The position numbers and the translations under genes are program-made. This document shows positions 46,408 through 55,990 of a stretch of DNA of 64,000 nucleotides, one piece after another; position 1 is the stretch's first letter, and every line of letters begins with the position of its first letter. The notes beneath the pieces were generated by a model. The model had not been told where the DNA came from, did no database searches, and saw only the letters and a program-made list of their open reading frames with translations. This stretch comes from Acidimicrobiaceae bacterium (lineage in GTDB: Bacteria; Actinomycetota; Acidimicrobiia; Acidimicrobiales; Ilumatobacteraceae), in contig JADKGZ010000004.1 of NCBI GenBank assembly GCA_016722025.1, positions 1 to 64,000 on the forward strand, given 5' to 3'.

Positions 46408-46755
46408 CTACGACTTGGCTACCACTGCGAAGCGGGTGAGGCCGAGCTCGGACTCGATGGCGTGGCGAGGGCGAGCACCGACCGCCTGCTTGGTGAGCTT
46501 GCCGCCCTCGAACAGCCCGATCGTGGGGATGCCACGAATGCCGTAGCGACCGGCAACTGCCTGGTTCGCATCGACATCCACCTTCACCACCTTGATCGCC
46601 GAGCCGTACTTCTCGGCCAGCGCCTCCACCTCCGGTGCAACGGCGCGACACGGGCCGCACCAAGCAGCCCAGAAGTCGACCACCACCGGCACGGTGGAGT
46701 CGAGCACCTCCCGTTGAAAGCTCGCCTGGTCGTCGGCTGTGGTCATGGTTGCCAT
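46408..46755 (-). CDS. trxA: Thioredoxin
   Basis: This is a 115-residue cytosolic thioredoxin with the redox site WAAWCGPC at about residue 32 and the cis-proline IPTIGLFEGG. The start ATG follows AAAGGAA. Upstream, at 46810-46825, is a palindrome of the kind bound by CsoR-family repressors, suggesting persulfide or copper control. The C-terminal ESELGLTRFAVVAKS is unusual but short. Confidence 0.93.
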   Translation of the reverse strand: MATMTTADDQASFQREVLDSTVPVVVDFWAAWCGPCRAVAPEVEALAEKYGSAIKVVKVDVDANQAVAGRYGIRGIPTIGLFEGGKLTKQAVGARPRHAIESELGLTRFAVVAKS

Positions 46756-46809
46756 GTCGGTTCCTTTCGGTGATCGGGCCCGAGCGGGGCCTGCAGGTAC
46801 TCTCAACCA

Positions 46810-46825
46810 ATACCCCACAGGGTAT
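46810..46825. promoter_or_regulatory. CsoR/CstR-type palindrome upstream of thioredoxin
   Basis: ATACCC and GGGTAT half-sites flank CACA, giving a 16-bp perfect inverted repeat about 55 bp upstream of trxA. This pattern resembles operators of CsoR-family copper or persulfide (CstR) repressors. The cognate regulator is not in the window, so assignment is inference. Confidence 0.55.
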
Positions 46826-46930
46826 ATTCCCGCGTCGCTCGGGGCGCCGGCGGGCCGACCGGCACCGTCTGGTCGGCCCACATCCACCATGGCTGTGGAT
46901 GTAGGCCGACCAGCCAGCTGTAGGCGCGCA

Positions 46931-49195
46931 TCACTGTCGCGACATCTCCGCTCGCCCGGCGGCGTCGGCCACGTCGGCGTACTTCTCCGGGCTGGCCTGC
47001 ACCACGATCTCGTGCAGCGTGCCGGTGAACTCGTACGGAGCCGCGTAGCGCTGCGACACGGGCGACCCGTGATCGCCCCCCACACTGGGGCCGATCGACG
47101 AGATCATGCGCATGTACAGCCCCAGGTCGGCAGCGCCGACCACGCGACCGTCGACCACGATCTCGGCTCGCCCCGACATGCCCTCACCGCGACGCAGGCG
47201 AACAGCGAGCTCCACCTCGCCCAACGGCAGCTCGACATCCGACTCGATGATGGTGTGCTCGCTGAACGCGTTGTAGTCGAGCACCAGACGGCCGCCCTGC
47301 ACGAACATGGAGATGCCCGAGTTCTGCGTGCCGGTGGCGAAGAGCACACCTTCGTCGCCGGCAGCGAGGGCGACGCGTGCGGTCAGATCGCAGTGGCGGC
47401 CGCCGATGGCTGCCGACGCCTGGCCGGGCAGCGGCGACATCGGCGGCCGGTACACGTAGCGACGGTTCTCGGGATGCGGCGACCGTGGCCGGAAGCGAGC
47501 ACCGAACAGCTGCACGCCGCGATCGTCGAGCGGGAACACTCCGTGCCGCTCGGCCTCGCTGTTCCATAGCGCCACCAGCTCGGCCAGCTGCTGCGGGTTG
47601 GTGGCAGCAAGGTCGTTGCACTCCGACCGGTCGGTCGCCAGGTGGTACAGCTCCCACGCCTCGGTGGCGAAGTCGGCGCCCGGGTTGTGCTTGAGCACCG
47701 CTTTCCAGTCGCCGGCCACCAGCGCCATGCTGCCACCGTTCTCGAAGTACTGCAGCTGGTTCACCGCCGGTGCCTGCGGCTGCGCGAGCAGCGAGGAGAA
47801 CGAGTGCCCGGTGACGGGCAGCTGCTGCAGGCCGCGACGAACCGCTGCCGGCTCGACTCCGACCAGGTCGTACACCGTGGGCACGATGTCGGAGACGAAC
47901 ACGAACTGCTCGCGCGTGCTGCCGCGCTGATCGGCCGGCACACCATCGGGCCAGTGCAGCACCATCGGCACGTGCACGCCGCCTTCGTGCGTGTTCTGCT
48001 TGTACCAACGAAACGGCGTGTTGCCGCACTGCGCCCAGCCCCACGGATAGTTGGTGTGGCTGTTCGGCCCGCCGATGGTGTCGATGCGCTGCACCGCTTC
48101 GTCGGGCATCTCGATGATGCCGTTGAAGAACTTCATCTCGTGCATCACCCCGAACGGCCCACCCTCTTGCGATGCGCCGTTGTCGGCATGCACCACCAGG
48201 ATCGTGTTGTCGAGCTGCCCCAGCCGGCGGAGACCATCGACCAGACGACCGATCTGCACATCGGTGTGATCCAGGAACGCCGCGAACGCCTCTTGCAGGC
48301 GAGCAGCGAGGCGGCGCTCGTTGTCGGACAGCTCGTCCCACGGCTTCACGCCCGGGTTGCGCGGTGCCAGCTGCGTGTCGGCCGGGATGACACCCAACTC
48401 GATCTGCCGGCGGAACCAGCGCTCGCGCACGAGGTCCCACCCTTCGTCGTAGCGCCCGCGGTACTTGGCCAGGTACTCCGGCGGCGCCTGGTGTGGCGCA
48501 TGCGTGGCCCCGAAGGCGAGGTAGGTGAAGAACGGCCGATCGGGGCGCACACCCTTCGAATCGGCGATCATCCGCAGCGCCTGGTCGACCAGGTCGGCCG
48601 ACACGTGGTAGCCGTCGTCGGGCGTGCCCGGCGTGGGGATGGGGTGGTTGTCGGCAACCAGCTCGGGATAGAACTGATCGGTCTCACCGTCGAGGAACCC
48701 GTAGAAGCGATCGAAACCACGGCCAAGTGGCCATTGATCGAACGGGCCGGCGGCCGAGCACTGCTCCATCGGTGCCAGGTGCCACTTGCCCAACGCGAAC
48801 GTGGCGTATCCGGCGTCGCCCAGCACCTCGGCCACGGTGGCCGCGTGGTTGGAGATGTGGCCCAGCTGGTTGGGGAACCCGGTGACGAAGTTGGAGACCG
48901 AGCGCATGCCCACGGCGTGGTTGGCACGCCCGGTGAGCAGCGCTGCGCGGGTGGGCGAGCACAACGGAGTGACGTGGAAGTTGGTGAACTGCAACCCGCC
49001 GGCAGCCAACGCATCGATGTTGGGCGTGTCGATGTCGGAGCCGAAGCACCCCAGCTGCGCGAAGCCGGTGTCGTCGAGCAGCACGATGATCACGTTGGGC
49101 GCGTCCTCGCCAGGGTGCGGGGCCTGTTCGAACGACGGCTCCGACTCGGCGACCGTTCTGCCGATGCGACCTCGGAACTCATGGCTGATCCCCAT
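46931..49195 (-). CDS. Arylsulfatase, large form
   Basis: This is a 754-residue type-I sulfatase of the AtsA group. Metal site IIVLLDDTGFAQLG, formylglycine motif LCSPTRAALLTGR (CSPTR), ALGKWHLAP, HADNGASQEGG, and HEGGVHVPMV with further active-site residues. The C-terminal 150 residues form an extra domain of beta-rich character (ISMFVQGGRLVLDYN). No signal peptide is seen, so it is cytosolic or leaderless. It requires formylglycine maturation. It is divergent from the aminotransferase. Confidence 0.93.
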   Translation of the reverse strand: MGISHEFRGRIGRTVAESEPSFEQAPHPGEDAPNVIIVLLDDTGFAQLGCFGSDIDTPNIDALAAGGLQFTNFHVTPLCSPTRAALLTGRANHAVGMRSVSNFVTGFPNQLGHISNHAATVAEVLGDAGYATFALGKWHLAPMEQCSAAGPFDQWPLGRGFDRFYGFLDGETDQFYPELVADNHPIPTPGTPDDGYHVSADLVDQALRMIADSKGVRPDRPFFTYLAFGATHAPHQAPPEYLAKYRGRYDEGWDLVRERWFRRQIELGVIPADTQLAPRNPGVKPWDELSDNERRLAARLQEAFAAFLDHTDVQIGRLVDGLRRLGQLDNTILVVHADNGASQEGGPFGVMHEMKFFNGIIEMPDEAVQRIDTIGGPNSHTNYPWGWAQCGNTPFRWYKQNTHEGGVHVPMVLHWPDGVPADQRGSTREQFVFVSDIVPTVYDLVGVEPAAVRRGLQQLPVTGHSFSSLLAQPQAPAVNQLQYFENGGSMALVAGDWKAVLKHNPGADFATEAWELYHLATDRSECNDLAATNPQQLAELVALWNSEAERHGVFPLDDRGVQLFGARFRPRSPHPENRRYVYRPPMSPLPGQASAAIGGRHCDLTARVALAAGDEGVLFATGTQNSGISMFVQGGRLVLDYNAFSEHTIIESDVELPLGEVELAVRLRRGEGMSGRAEIVVDGRVVGAADLGLYMRMISSIGPSVGGDHGSPVSQRYAAPYEFTGTLHEIVVQASPEKYADVADAAGRAEMSRQ

Positions 49196-49340
49196 GGCTA
49201 CCCCTTCCCCGACCTGCCCGCCGATGATCTGTCACCGACACTGGCAATACCGTACCGACACGCGCCGGCCGTGGCCGAACCCGCGGTACCACGGTGCGCC
49301 CCCCGATCGGCGCCGGTGGATGTGGGATAGCTTGACCGGC

Positions 49341-51050
49341 ATGTCCGGCCCCGCCGAAACCCCGCTGCTGCGCAAGATCCGCGAGTCGGTGATCGGCGAC
49401 GATCAGGTGATGGACGGGCCCTACGGTCCGCACCGCATCACCTACGCGGACTACACCGCATCCGGCCGGGCGCTCAGCTTCATCGAAGACTTCATCCGCG
49501 ACGAGGTGCTGCCCCGCTACGCCAACACCCACACCGAGTCGTCGGGCACCGGCCTGCAGACCACTCGCCTGCGCGAAGACGCTCGCCGCATCATCCACGA
49601 CGCCGTGGGCGGCGACGACGACACGTGCGTCATCTTCTGCGGTTCGGGCGCCACCGGAGCCATCGATCGGCTGATCGGCATCATGAACATCCGGCTGCCC
49701 GCCGACCTCGACGACCGCTACCACCTGCTGCAGCACATCCCGCCTCGCGAACGCCCGGTCGTGTTCGTCGGCCCGTTCGAGCACCACTCCAACGAGCTGC
49801 CCTGGCGCGAGTCGATCGCCGATGTGGTCACCATCCAGGAAGACGCCGACGGTCACATCGACCTTGCCCAGCTGGAAGCCGAACTGGTGCGCTTCACCGA
49901 TCGACCGGTGAAGATCGGCTCGTTCTCGGCCGCCTCCAACGTCACCGGCATCCTGTCGAACTCGTGTGCCATTGCCGACCTGCTCCACCGCCACGGAGCG
50001 CTCTCCATGTGGGATTTCGCCGCCGCCGCCCCGTACGTCGACATCGACATGTACCCGAGGTGCGCCGAGCACCCGCTGGCGTACAAGGATGCCGTGGTGC
50101 TCAGCCCGCACAAGTTCGTCGGCGGCCCCGGCACCCCGGGCGTGCTCGTCATCCGCCGCGAACTGCTGAAGAACCGTGTGCCCGACGTCGTCGGCGGCGG
50201 CACGGTCGCCTACGTGAACCCCACCGAGCACCGCTTCCTCGACGACCCCGTGCACCGTGAGGAGGGCGGCACACCGGCCATCATCGAATCCATCCGCGCG
50301 GGGCTGGTGTTCCAGCTCAAGCAGGCGGTCGGCGTCGCCACGATCAAGCAGCACGAAGAGTCGTACTGGCATCGTGCCGTCGAGGCGTGGTCGGCCAATC
50401 CCGCGCTGCAGGTGCTGGGCAACACCACGTGCGACCGGTTGTCCATCCTCTCCTTCGTCGTCCGTCGCCCTGGTGGCCGCTACTTGCACCACAACTTCGT
50501 CGTGGCCTTGCTCAGCGACCTGTTCGGCATCCAGTCGCGCGGCGGCTGCTCGTGCGCCGGTCCCTACGGGCACCGGCTGCTGGGCATCGACATCGAACGA
50601 TCACACGAGTTCGAACACGAGATCACACATGGTTGCGAAGGCATCAAGCCGGGCTGGACCCGCGTCAGCTTCAACTACTTCATCTCCGAGACCGTGTTCC
50701 ACTACCTCGTCGATGCGGTCGACCTGCTCGCCGAGCACGGCTGGAAGCTGCTCCCCGAGTACCGCTTCGACCCTGCAACCGGGTTGTGGCGCCATCACCA
50801 CGGCCCTGTCGAGCCGCCGCTGCGCCTGGCACAGCTGTCGTACGACGCGGCCACCGGCGAACTGCTGCGCCCACCGGTCGATCGTGCACGCGCCTCGGAA
50901 GATGCACTGGCCGGCTACCTCGAGGCGGCACGGCAACGCTTTGCTGCCGCGCCGGCGTGGGAGCAGGCCGGCCCTCACGCCGGGGCACTGTCGGCAGAGT
51001 TCGAACACCTCCGCTGGTTCGACCTGCCCGACCAGTCGCTCGCCGTCTGA
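49341..51050 (+). CDS. Class-V aminotransferase (cysteine desulfurase-like)
   Basis: This is a 569-residue PLP enzyme of fold I, class V. LSPHKFVGGPGTPGVLV holds the PLP lysine; the substrate loop CGSGATGAIDRLIG and GGCSCAGPYGHR (with Cys residues at the position of the desulfurase loop) suggest a cysteine-desulfurase-like or selenocysteine-lyase-like reaction, though size and the C-terminal 100 residues differ from IscS/SufS. It is divergent from the arylsulfatase. It may be used in sulfur recycling. Confidence 0.8.
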   Translation: MSGPAETPLLRKIRESVIGDDQVMDGPYGPHRITYADYTASGRALSFIEDFIRDEVLPRYANTHTESSGTGLQTTRLREDARRIIHDAVGGDDDTCVIFCGSGATGAIDRLIGIMNIRLPADLDDRYHLLQHIPPRERPVVFVGPFEHHSNELPWRESIADVVTIQEDADGHIDLAQLEAELVRFTDRPVKIGSFSAASNVTGILSNSCAIADLLHRHGALSMWDFAAAAPYVDIDMYPRCAEHPLAYKDAVVLSPHKFVGGPGTPGVLVIRRELLKNRVPDVVGGGTVAYVNPTEHRFLDDPVHREEGGTPAIIESIRAGLVFQLKQAVGVATIKQHEESYWHRAVEAWSANPALQVLGNTTCDRLSILSFVVRRPGGRYLHHNFVVALLSDLFGIQSRGGCSCAGPYGHRLLGIDIERSHEFEHEITHGCEGIKPGWTRVSFNYFISETVFHYLVDAVDLLAEHGWKLLPEYRFDPATGLWRHHHGPVEPPLRLAQLSYDAATGELLRPPVDRARASEDALAGYLEAARQRFAAAPAWEQAGPHAGALSAEFEHLRWFDLPDQSLAV

Positions 51051-51098
51051 TCTCACCGCGCTGGCCGATGCACGGCTCGTCGGTGCCTCGCCGCTCCC

Positions 51099-51120
51099 AT
51101 TGACTGAAAAATCAGTCAAT
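51099..51120. promoter_or_regulatory. Palindromic operator upstream of agmatine deiminase
   Basis: A perfect inverted repeat has 9-bp arms ATTGACTGA and TCAGTCAAT around AAAA. It ends 14 bp before the agmatine deiminase start codon and is AT-rich in a GC-rich region. The downstream TetR gene is the likely binder. Cognate pairing is inference. Confidence 0.7.
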
Positions 51121-51134
51121 GCCATCATCCGGTG

Positions 51135-52145
51135 ATGACGACCACACCTTCCGCCGCCGGCTTCACCATGCCGGCCGAGCACGAGCCTCACTCCGGGTGC
51201 CTCATGGCATGGCCCTCGCGAGCCGAGCTCTGGGGTGAGCGGTTGGAGGCTGCAACCCACGAGTACGCCGCCGTCGCTCGCACCATTGCCGCCTTCGAGC
51301 CAGTGACCATGGTCTGCAACCCTGGCCTGGCAGCCGACGTGCGCAACCTGTGCGGCGACGGCGTCACCCCCGTCGAGATCCCCATCAACGACTCGTGGAT
51401 CCGCGACAGCGGGCCCGCCTTCGTGCGCAACCCCACCGGCAAGGTGGCGGCTGTCGGCTTCGGCTTCAACGCCTGGGGCAACCGCTGGCACCCTCACGAC
51501 GACGATGCTCGCCTCGCCGAGCGGCTGGCCGCGTACTTCTCCGTTCCCTTCTTCCGCGCCCCCTTCGTGCTCGAAGGTGGGTCCTTCTTCGTCGATGGCG
51601 AGGGCACCCTCATCACCACCGAGCAGTGCTTGCTCAACCCGAACCGCAACCCACACCTCACCCGCGAGCAGATCGAGCAGGGCCTCAAGGATCACCTCGG
51701 TGTCACCACCGTGATCTGGCTGCCGTTCGGGCACAGCCTCGACACCGGCCCGGCGGGTACCGACGGGCACGTCGACGGCGTGCTGCAGTACGTCGCGCCG
51801 GGTCGAGTGCTGCTGGAGGCCGTGTCGCACAACGCCTCCCCCGAACACGAGCGTGGGCTGCGCAACCTCGCCGCGTTGCACGCCGCTCGCGACGCCCGGG
51901 GGCGTTCGCTCGAGGTCACCATCCTCGACCCCGGCCCCAACGCGACCGTCTCGTACGCCAACCACTACCTGGCCAACGGTGCGGTGATCGTGCCGATGGG
52001 CGACGACGAGGCCGACGCGCCGGCGCTCGACGTGCTGCGCCGAGCACATCCCGACCGCGAGGTGGTTGGCGTGCCGGGTGAGACCATCGCGTTCGGCGGC
52101 GGTGGGCCGCACTGCATCACACAGCAGATCCCCGAGGGAACATGA
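51135..52145 (+). CDS. aguA: Agmatine deiminase
   Basis: This is a 336-residue guanidino-group-modifying enzyme that converts agmatine to N-carbamoylputrescine. Signatures are MPAEHEPHSGCLMAWPSR, WIRDSGPAFV, EGGSFFVDGEGT, GTDGHVDGVLQYV (catalytic His) and GGGPHCITQQIP (nucleophile Cys). The start ATG lies 14 bp after the palindrome. The stop overlaps the start of the TetR gene (ATGA). It is regulated together with that gene. Confidence 0.93.
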   Translation: MTTTPSAAGFTMPAEHEPHSGCLMAWPSRAELWGERLEAATHEYAAVARTIAAFEPVTMVCNPGLAADVRNLCGDGVTPVEIPINDSWIRDSGPAFVRNPTGKVAAVGFGFNAWGNRWHPHDDDARLAERLAAYFSVPFFRAPFVLEGGSFFVDGEGTLITTEQCLLNPNRNPHLTREQIEQGLKDHLGVTTVIWLPFGHSLDTGPAGTDGHVDGVLQYVAPGRVLLEAVSHNASPEHERGLRNLAALHAARDARGRSLEVTILDPGPNATVSYANHYLANGAVIVPMGDDEADAPALDVLRRAHPDREVVGVPGETIAFGGGGPHCITQQIPEGT

Positions 52146-52708
52146 GCGCCCTCGATCGGCGCACGGCACTGCTCGACGCCGCGGTGGGCGAGATCGCCAG
52201 CAGGGGTACCCGCGGCATGCGCATCGAGCAAGTGGCCCGCGCGGCCGGCGTGTCGCCCGCGCTCATCTACCACCACTTCGGCGATCGCTCCACGTTGCTG
52301 CAACACGCGCTCGAGCACATCGGCGCACGAGCCGAGACGTACACCACCGTCATCGGAGCGGATGCTCACGACACGGTGCTCGCCGTGCTGCTCGCAGAGA
52401 TACAAGACGTCGAGACGGTGCGCATCAACTCCGCCGCATGGGGTGAACTGCGCGACGCGGCGATCTTCGACGAAGCGCTGCGCCCCATCATCACCTCGCT
52501 CACAACTCGGTGGGCGGCCGACGTCGCGGCACTGGCGCGCGCCGGCCAGCACGACGGGTCGATCACCGCCACACGCGATGCGGAAGCGCTCGGCGTGCAG
52601 CTGACCGCACTGGTCGAGGGCATCAGCTCGCGTTGGCTCACCGGCCAGCTCACCACCACCGAGGCGAGAGCGCACGTGACCTCGGTGGCAGGCTCGTTGC
52701 TGCGTTGA
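52142..52708 (+). CDS. TetR family regulator of the agmatine deiminase operon
   Basis: This 188-residue TetR protein has a clear HTH (GMRIEQVARAAGVSPALIYHHFGDRSTLL). Its C-terminal domain resembles the BetI/TetR_C_6 type. It is translationally coupled to aguA, so it most likely senses agmatine or a related polyamine and binds the palindrome at 51099-51120. The ligand is inferred from context. Confidence 0.88.
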   Translation: MSALDRRTALLDAAVGEIASRGTRGMRIEQVARAAGVSPALIYHHFGDRSTLLQHALEHIGARAETYTTVIGADAHDTVLAVLLAEIQDVETVRINSAAWGELRDAAIFDEALRPIITSLTTRWAADVAALARAGQHDGSITATRDAEALGVQLTALVEGISSRWLTGQLTTTEARAHVTSVAGSLLR

Positions 52709-52749
52709 CCCGGCTACCACCGGCGTGCCGGCAGCGGCATACTGGCGGC

Positions 52750-53013
52750 ATGTCGAACGAACCCAGCACCGAACCTGCCAACACCCCCGAACCCACCAGC
52801 ACCGACACCGACGCCGACGTCGACGCCGACGAAGCACTCGACCTGGTCAGCTACGACCTCAACGACGACGGCAAGATCTCACCGCTGGAGGGCGCCCGCG
52901 CCGAGCTCGGCCTCGTCGACGCCAGGCTCGAGCAGTTGGCACAGGAACCAGGGGTGAAGGGCAAGCTGGCCGACGCCGCACACCACCTCCTCGACAAGCT
53001 GGACAACGACTGA
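52750..53013 (+). CDS. Small acidic EF-hand-like protein
   Basis: This 87-residue protein has an acidic N-terminal half, rich in Thr, Asp, Pro and Glu, and one canonical EF-hand calcium loop, DLNDDGKISPLE (about residues 36-47), before a helical C-terminus (GLVDARLEQLAQEPG). There is no signal peptide. It lies 10 bp from the following, interrupted gene. It may bind Ca2+; its partner is unknown. Confidence 0.68.
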   Translation: MSNEPSTEPANTPEPTSTDTDADVDADEALDLVSYDLNDDGKISPLEGARAELGLVDARLEQLAQEPGVKGKLADAAHHLLDKLDND

Positions 53014-53023
53014 ACACCCGCGC

Positions 53024-53383
53024 ATGCGCGACCGCTCAGGCGAGATGGAGATCATCGAGGTGCTCACGCCCGATGATCCGGCATGGGGGCCAGACGACGG
53101 TGCGGCGACTGCGGCGCCGCCCGCCCGCCACCGCACTCGACGGCGCACTGCCCTCGTCACCGGCCTCGTCATCGCTGCGGTCGCCGCCGCCGGCCTCGCG
53201 CTCTTCCCCGACGACGACAGCGACAGCGCCAGCGACGCAGCGGCACAGGCGTCGACCACTCTCGCCGCCGCCACCACCGCGCCGGCCCGCCTGACACCCT
53301 CGGCCGCTGCTCAGCCGGCGGTCGCCCACTTCGTCATCGACGACCCTGCGTTGCGCCCGTGCTCCCTCTGTGTCCATGATCCG
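53024..53383 (+). pseudogene. Membrane protein gene, 5' part cut by IS element
   Basis: The first 120 codons of a membrane protein remain. MEIIEVLTPDDPAW leads to a basic stretch, one membrane helix (TALVTGLVIAAVAAAGLALF, about residues 43-62) and a Ser/Thr/Ala linker. The reading ends in VHDP and a stop created at the IS end. The rest of the gene lies after 54812 and joins in frame if the element and one target copy are removed. Confidence 0.75.
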
Positions 53384-54812
53384 TGAGACAGATTCTCGCG
53401 GAGGTGGTTGCGGTGAAGCAGCGGGTGACGACCGGGATTCGTACCGGTCAGACTGAACGGCGGGAACGTCACGCAAATCACTTCGAGGCGGGGGCGCCGA
53501 GCGTCGGATCTTCGGATCGACTACAAGCTCTCGGTGCTCGCCGAGTGACCGCTGCTCCGAGCCTGGCGGAAAGGCGCGCTGTCGCCGCGAAGGCCTCTAC
53601 TCATCGATCATCACCGACTGGCGACGCCAACACCGCGAAGGCACTCGTGGTGACCGAAGGCCGCGTCGAAGGCGGCCGAGGGGCCCATCGGCCAACGAGG
53701 TCGCCCGGCTCCGCCACGAGAACGAACGCTTGAAGATCAAACTCGCCAAAGCCGAAGCGATCATCGAGGTCCAGGGAAAAGACACGCGCTCTGGAACAGC
53801 TCTCCAAGAGCGCGGACAACGACGACTCGTAGACGACATCATCGACACGGCGATCGACGAACTCGCCGACCGCAAGATCGCTCGAGTCGCCGCCTGCCAG
53901 GCAATGGGACGCTCCCGAGCAACGCACTACGGCGACACCTCACCGCACCCGTGCAAGGGCCGCCAGCACCACGACCACCGTCGCATCGTGCGCTCACCCC
54001 AACCCAGGTCGACGAGATCGTTGACGTGTTGAACAGCGAACGGTTCCGCGATCAGCGCCAGCACAGATCTGGGCAACGTTGCTCGACGAAGGCCACTACC
54101 TGGCCTCAGTGTCAACGATGTATCGGATCCTGCGCTACGCCACCAAGTCCGCGAACGCCGCCAACAGTCCCGTCACCCAGCGCACCTCAAACCCGAACTC
54201 GTTGCACCGGCGAACCAGGTGTGGTCCTGGGACATCACCAAACTCGCCGGCCCCACAAATGGAACTGGTTCCACCTCTACGTCATCATCGACGTCTGGTC
54301 ACGGTTCGCTGTTGGTTGGCCGTCGCCCTCGCGAGTCCGACCGTCTCGCCCATGACCTCATCGCCGCCACCATCCAGGTCGAAGGCATCGACCGTGAGCA
54401 GCGACCTTGCACGCAGACCGCGGCAGCTCCATGACCTCGCGAACCGTCGCCCAACCTCGCTGATCTCGGCGTCACCAGATCGCATTCCCGGCCGCACGCT
54501 CCAACGACAACCCGTACCGAGTCACAGTTCAAGACCCTCAAGAACACACCCAGATTCCCCGAACGCTTCGCCAGCCTCGCCCACGCCCGAGCGTTCGTCG
54601 ACGAGTTCTTCGAGCACTACAACCACCACCATCGACACCCGGCATCGGCTACCACACCCCAGCCAGCGTCCACCTCGGCCACCACACCACCATGGCCCAC
54701 CGCCAGCGCTCGACCACGCCTACGCAACCAACCCCACCGCTTCCGTCGGCCCGATCGCACCCGCCGTCCCCGACATCGCCTGGATCAACCCACCCGAACC
54801 AAATCTGTCTCA
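53384..54812 (+). mobile_element. IS3-family insertion sequence, degenerate
   Basis: A 1429-bp element has 11-bp terminal inverted repeats TGAGACAGATT (left) and its complement (right). Flanks read ATCCG (left) and ATCGG (right), which fits a four-base ATCG target duplication with one extra C. Removing the element and one copy restores the frame of the host gene. It encodes a frame-broken IS3-type transposase, so it is not active as written. Confidence 0.8.
53519..54790 (+). pseudogene. IS3-family transposase (OrfA and OrfB remnants)
   Basis: OrfA traces are YKLSVLAEYD and ARLRHENERLKIKLAKAEAI (leucine-zipper-like). OrfB pieces in several frames carry the DDE integrase core: WSWDITKLAGP (D1), LHADRGSSM-like region with the second Asp (54395-54430) and NPYSESQFKTLKN (E), then a HTPASVH-type ending. 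At least six indels separate the pieces. Boundaries of the coding region are approximate. Confidence 0.72.
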
Positions 54813-55929
54813 ATCGGCTTGACAGCTTCCGCTCGGCCGACGTGGTCACACCCCCTCCGCCCGACGCCTCGTTCACGCTCTGGGCCAGTGGCGATGCCAC
54901 GACGCCATGGTTGATGCTGCAGGTCGCCCGCGATCGCCCACCGTTCGTGTTCACCGACTCGTCGCGACGGCTGGCGGGGGGCTTCGAACTGGTGAGCCGG
55001 CGCGGCCAGCTCTCCACGACCGACGTGGTGATCGACATCGGAGGCCGATGGACGGCGTCGATTCGAGCGTTCGGCATCGACGACGACGCGCTGACCCGAT
55101 TCGCGAGCGGCCTCCAGCTCGTCGACGGGCTGGTCGTGGTCGACGACGCGGTCACCGAGCAGCTCGGCCTCTCCGTCACCCACACCGACCAGTGGGCAGC
55201 CCAGCTGCTGTACGGCACGGTGACCTCGGAGATGCGGTCGCTCACCGCCCAGGGCACCACCATCACGCTGCGAGCGGCACGGGTGCGCTCGACGAGCGCC
55301 GCGCGTTGCTGCCTTTCTTCACCACCGGCTTGGTGGGTGGCGCCGACCGCTACACCACCGGCACCCTGGTGGCCACCGGTGAAGCCATCGTGATCTGGGC
55401 AACCGATGGCCACTTGCTCAGCCTCACCGGAGCAACGACTCCTCACCGCCTGCTGAGCATCGCCCGGTCGGTGCGACGCGCCGGGGCACGCGAGTGGCAG
55501 CAGTTGCTGTACGGGCTGCATCCCGACTACCGACTGGGCGAGTTCGCCGAAGTCGCCCGAGCAGGAACAGGAACGGACGACAGCGGGGCCTGGAAGGCCG
55601 GGTTGCAGCTGGCCCAGCGCGACGGCCGCACCGAGTACCTGTGGTGGTGGACATGGCCTGACGCGCCCGACATCTCGTCGTCGATCAGTGCCGGCCGCGA
55701 CCTGGCTGGCGCGCTCACCATCGAGACGATCGTGGTGCGCGGCGCCACCTACGTGTTCGTGGCCGCGCCCACCGCGTCGGCGCCCAACGGGGCCGTCGTG
55801 CAGGCGGCCGATGGCACGGCCACCGAACTGCGGTTGTCGCAACCGTTCCCGAACGTGCCAGTGCTCGTGGGAGTGGCGCGAGTCGACACGACCGGCCCCG
55901 TGGAGGTGGTCATCCGCACATCGGAGTGA
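54813..55929 (+). pseudogene. Membrane protein gene, 3' part after IS element, one frameshift
   Basis: This is the continuation of the 53024 gene. An extracytoplasmic domain of about 370 residues starts DSFRSADVVTPPPPDASFTLW and ends VPVLVGVARVDTTGPVEVVIRTSE. A frameshift near 55290 (after ARVRS, before DERRALLPFF) divides it. The domain has a repeated beta-rich pattern and no recognised motif. The function is unknown. Confidence 0.7.
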
Positions 55930-55990
55930 CGCTCAGCAAACTGGCATGCACGGCGCGGCCGCGACATACGCGGCGGGCCGCACCGTGTGC

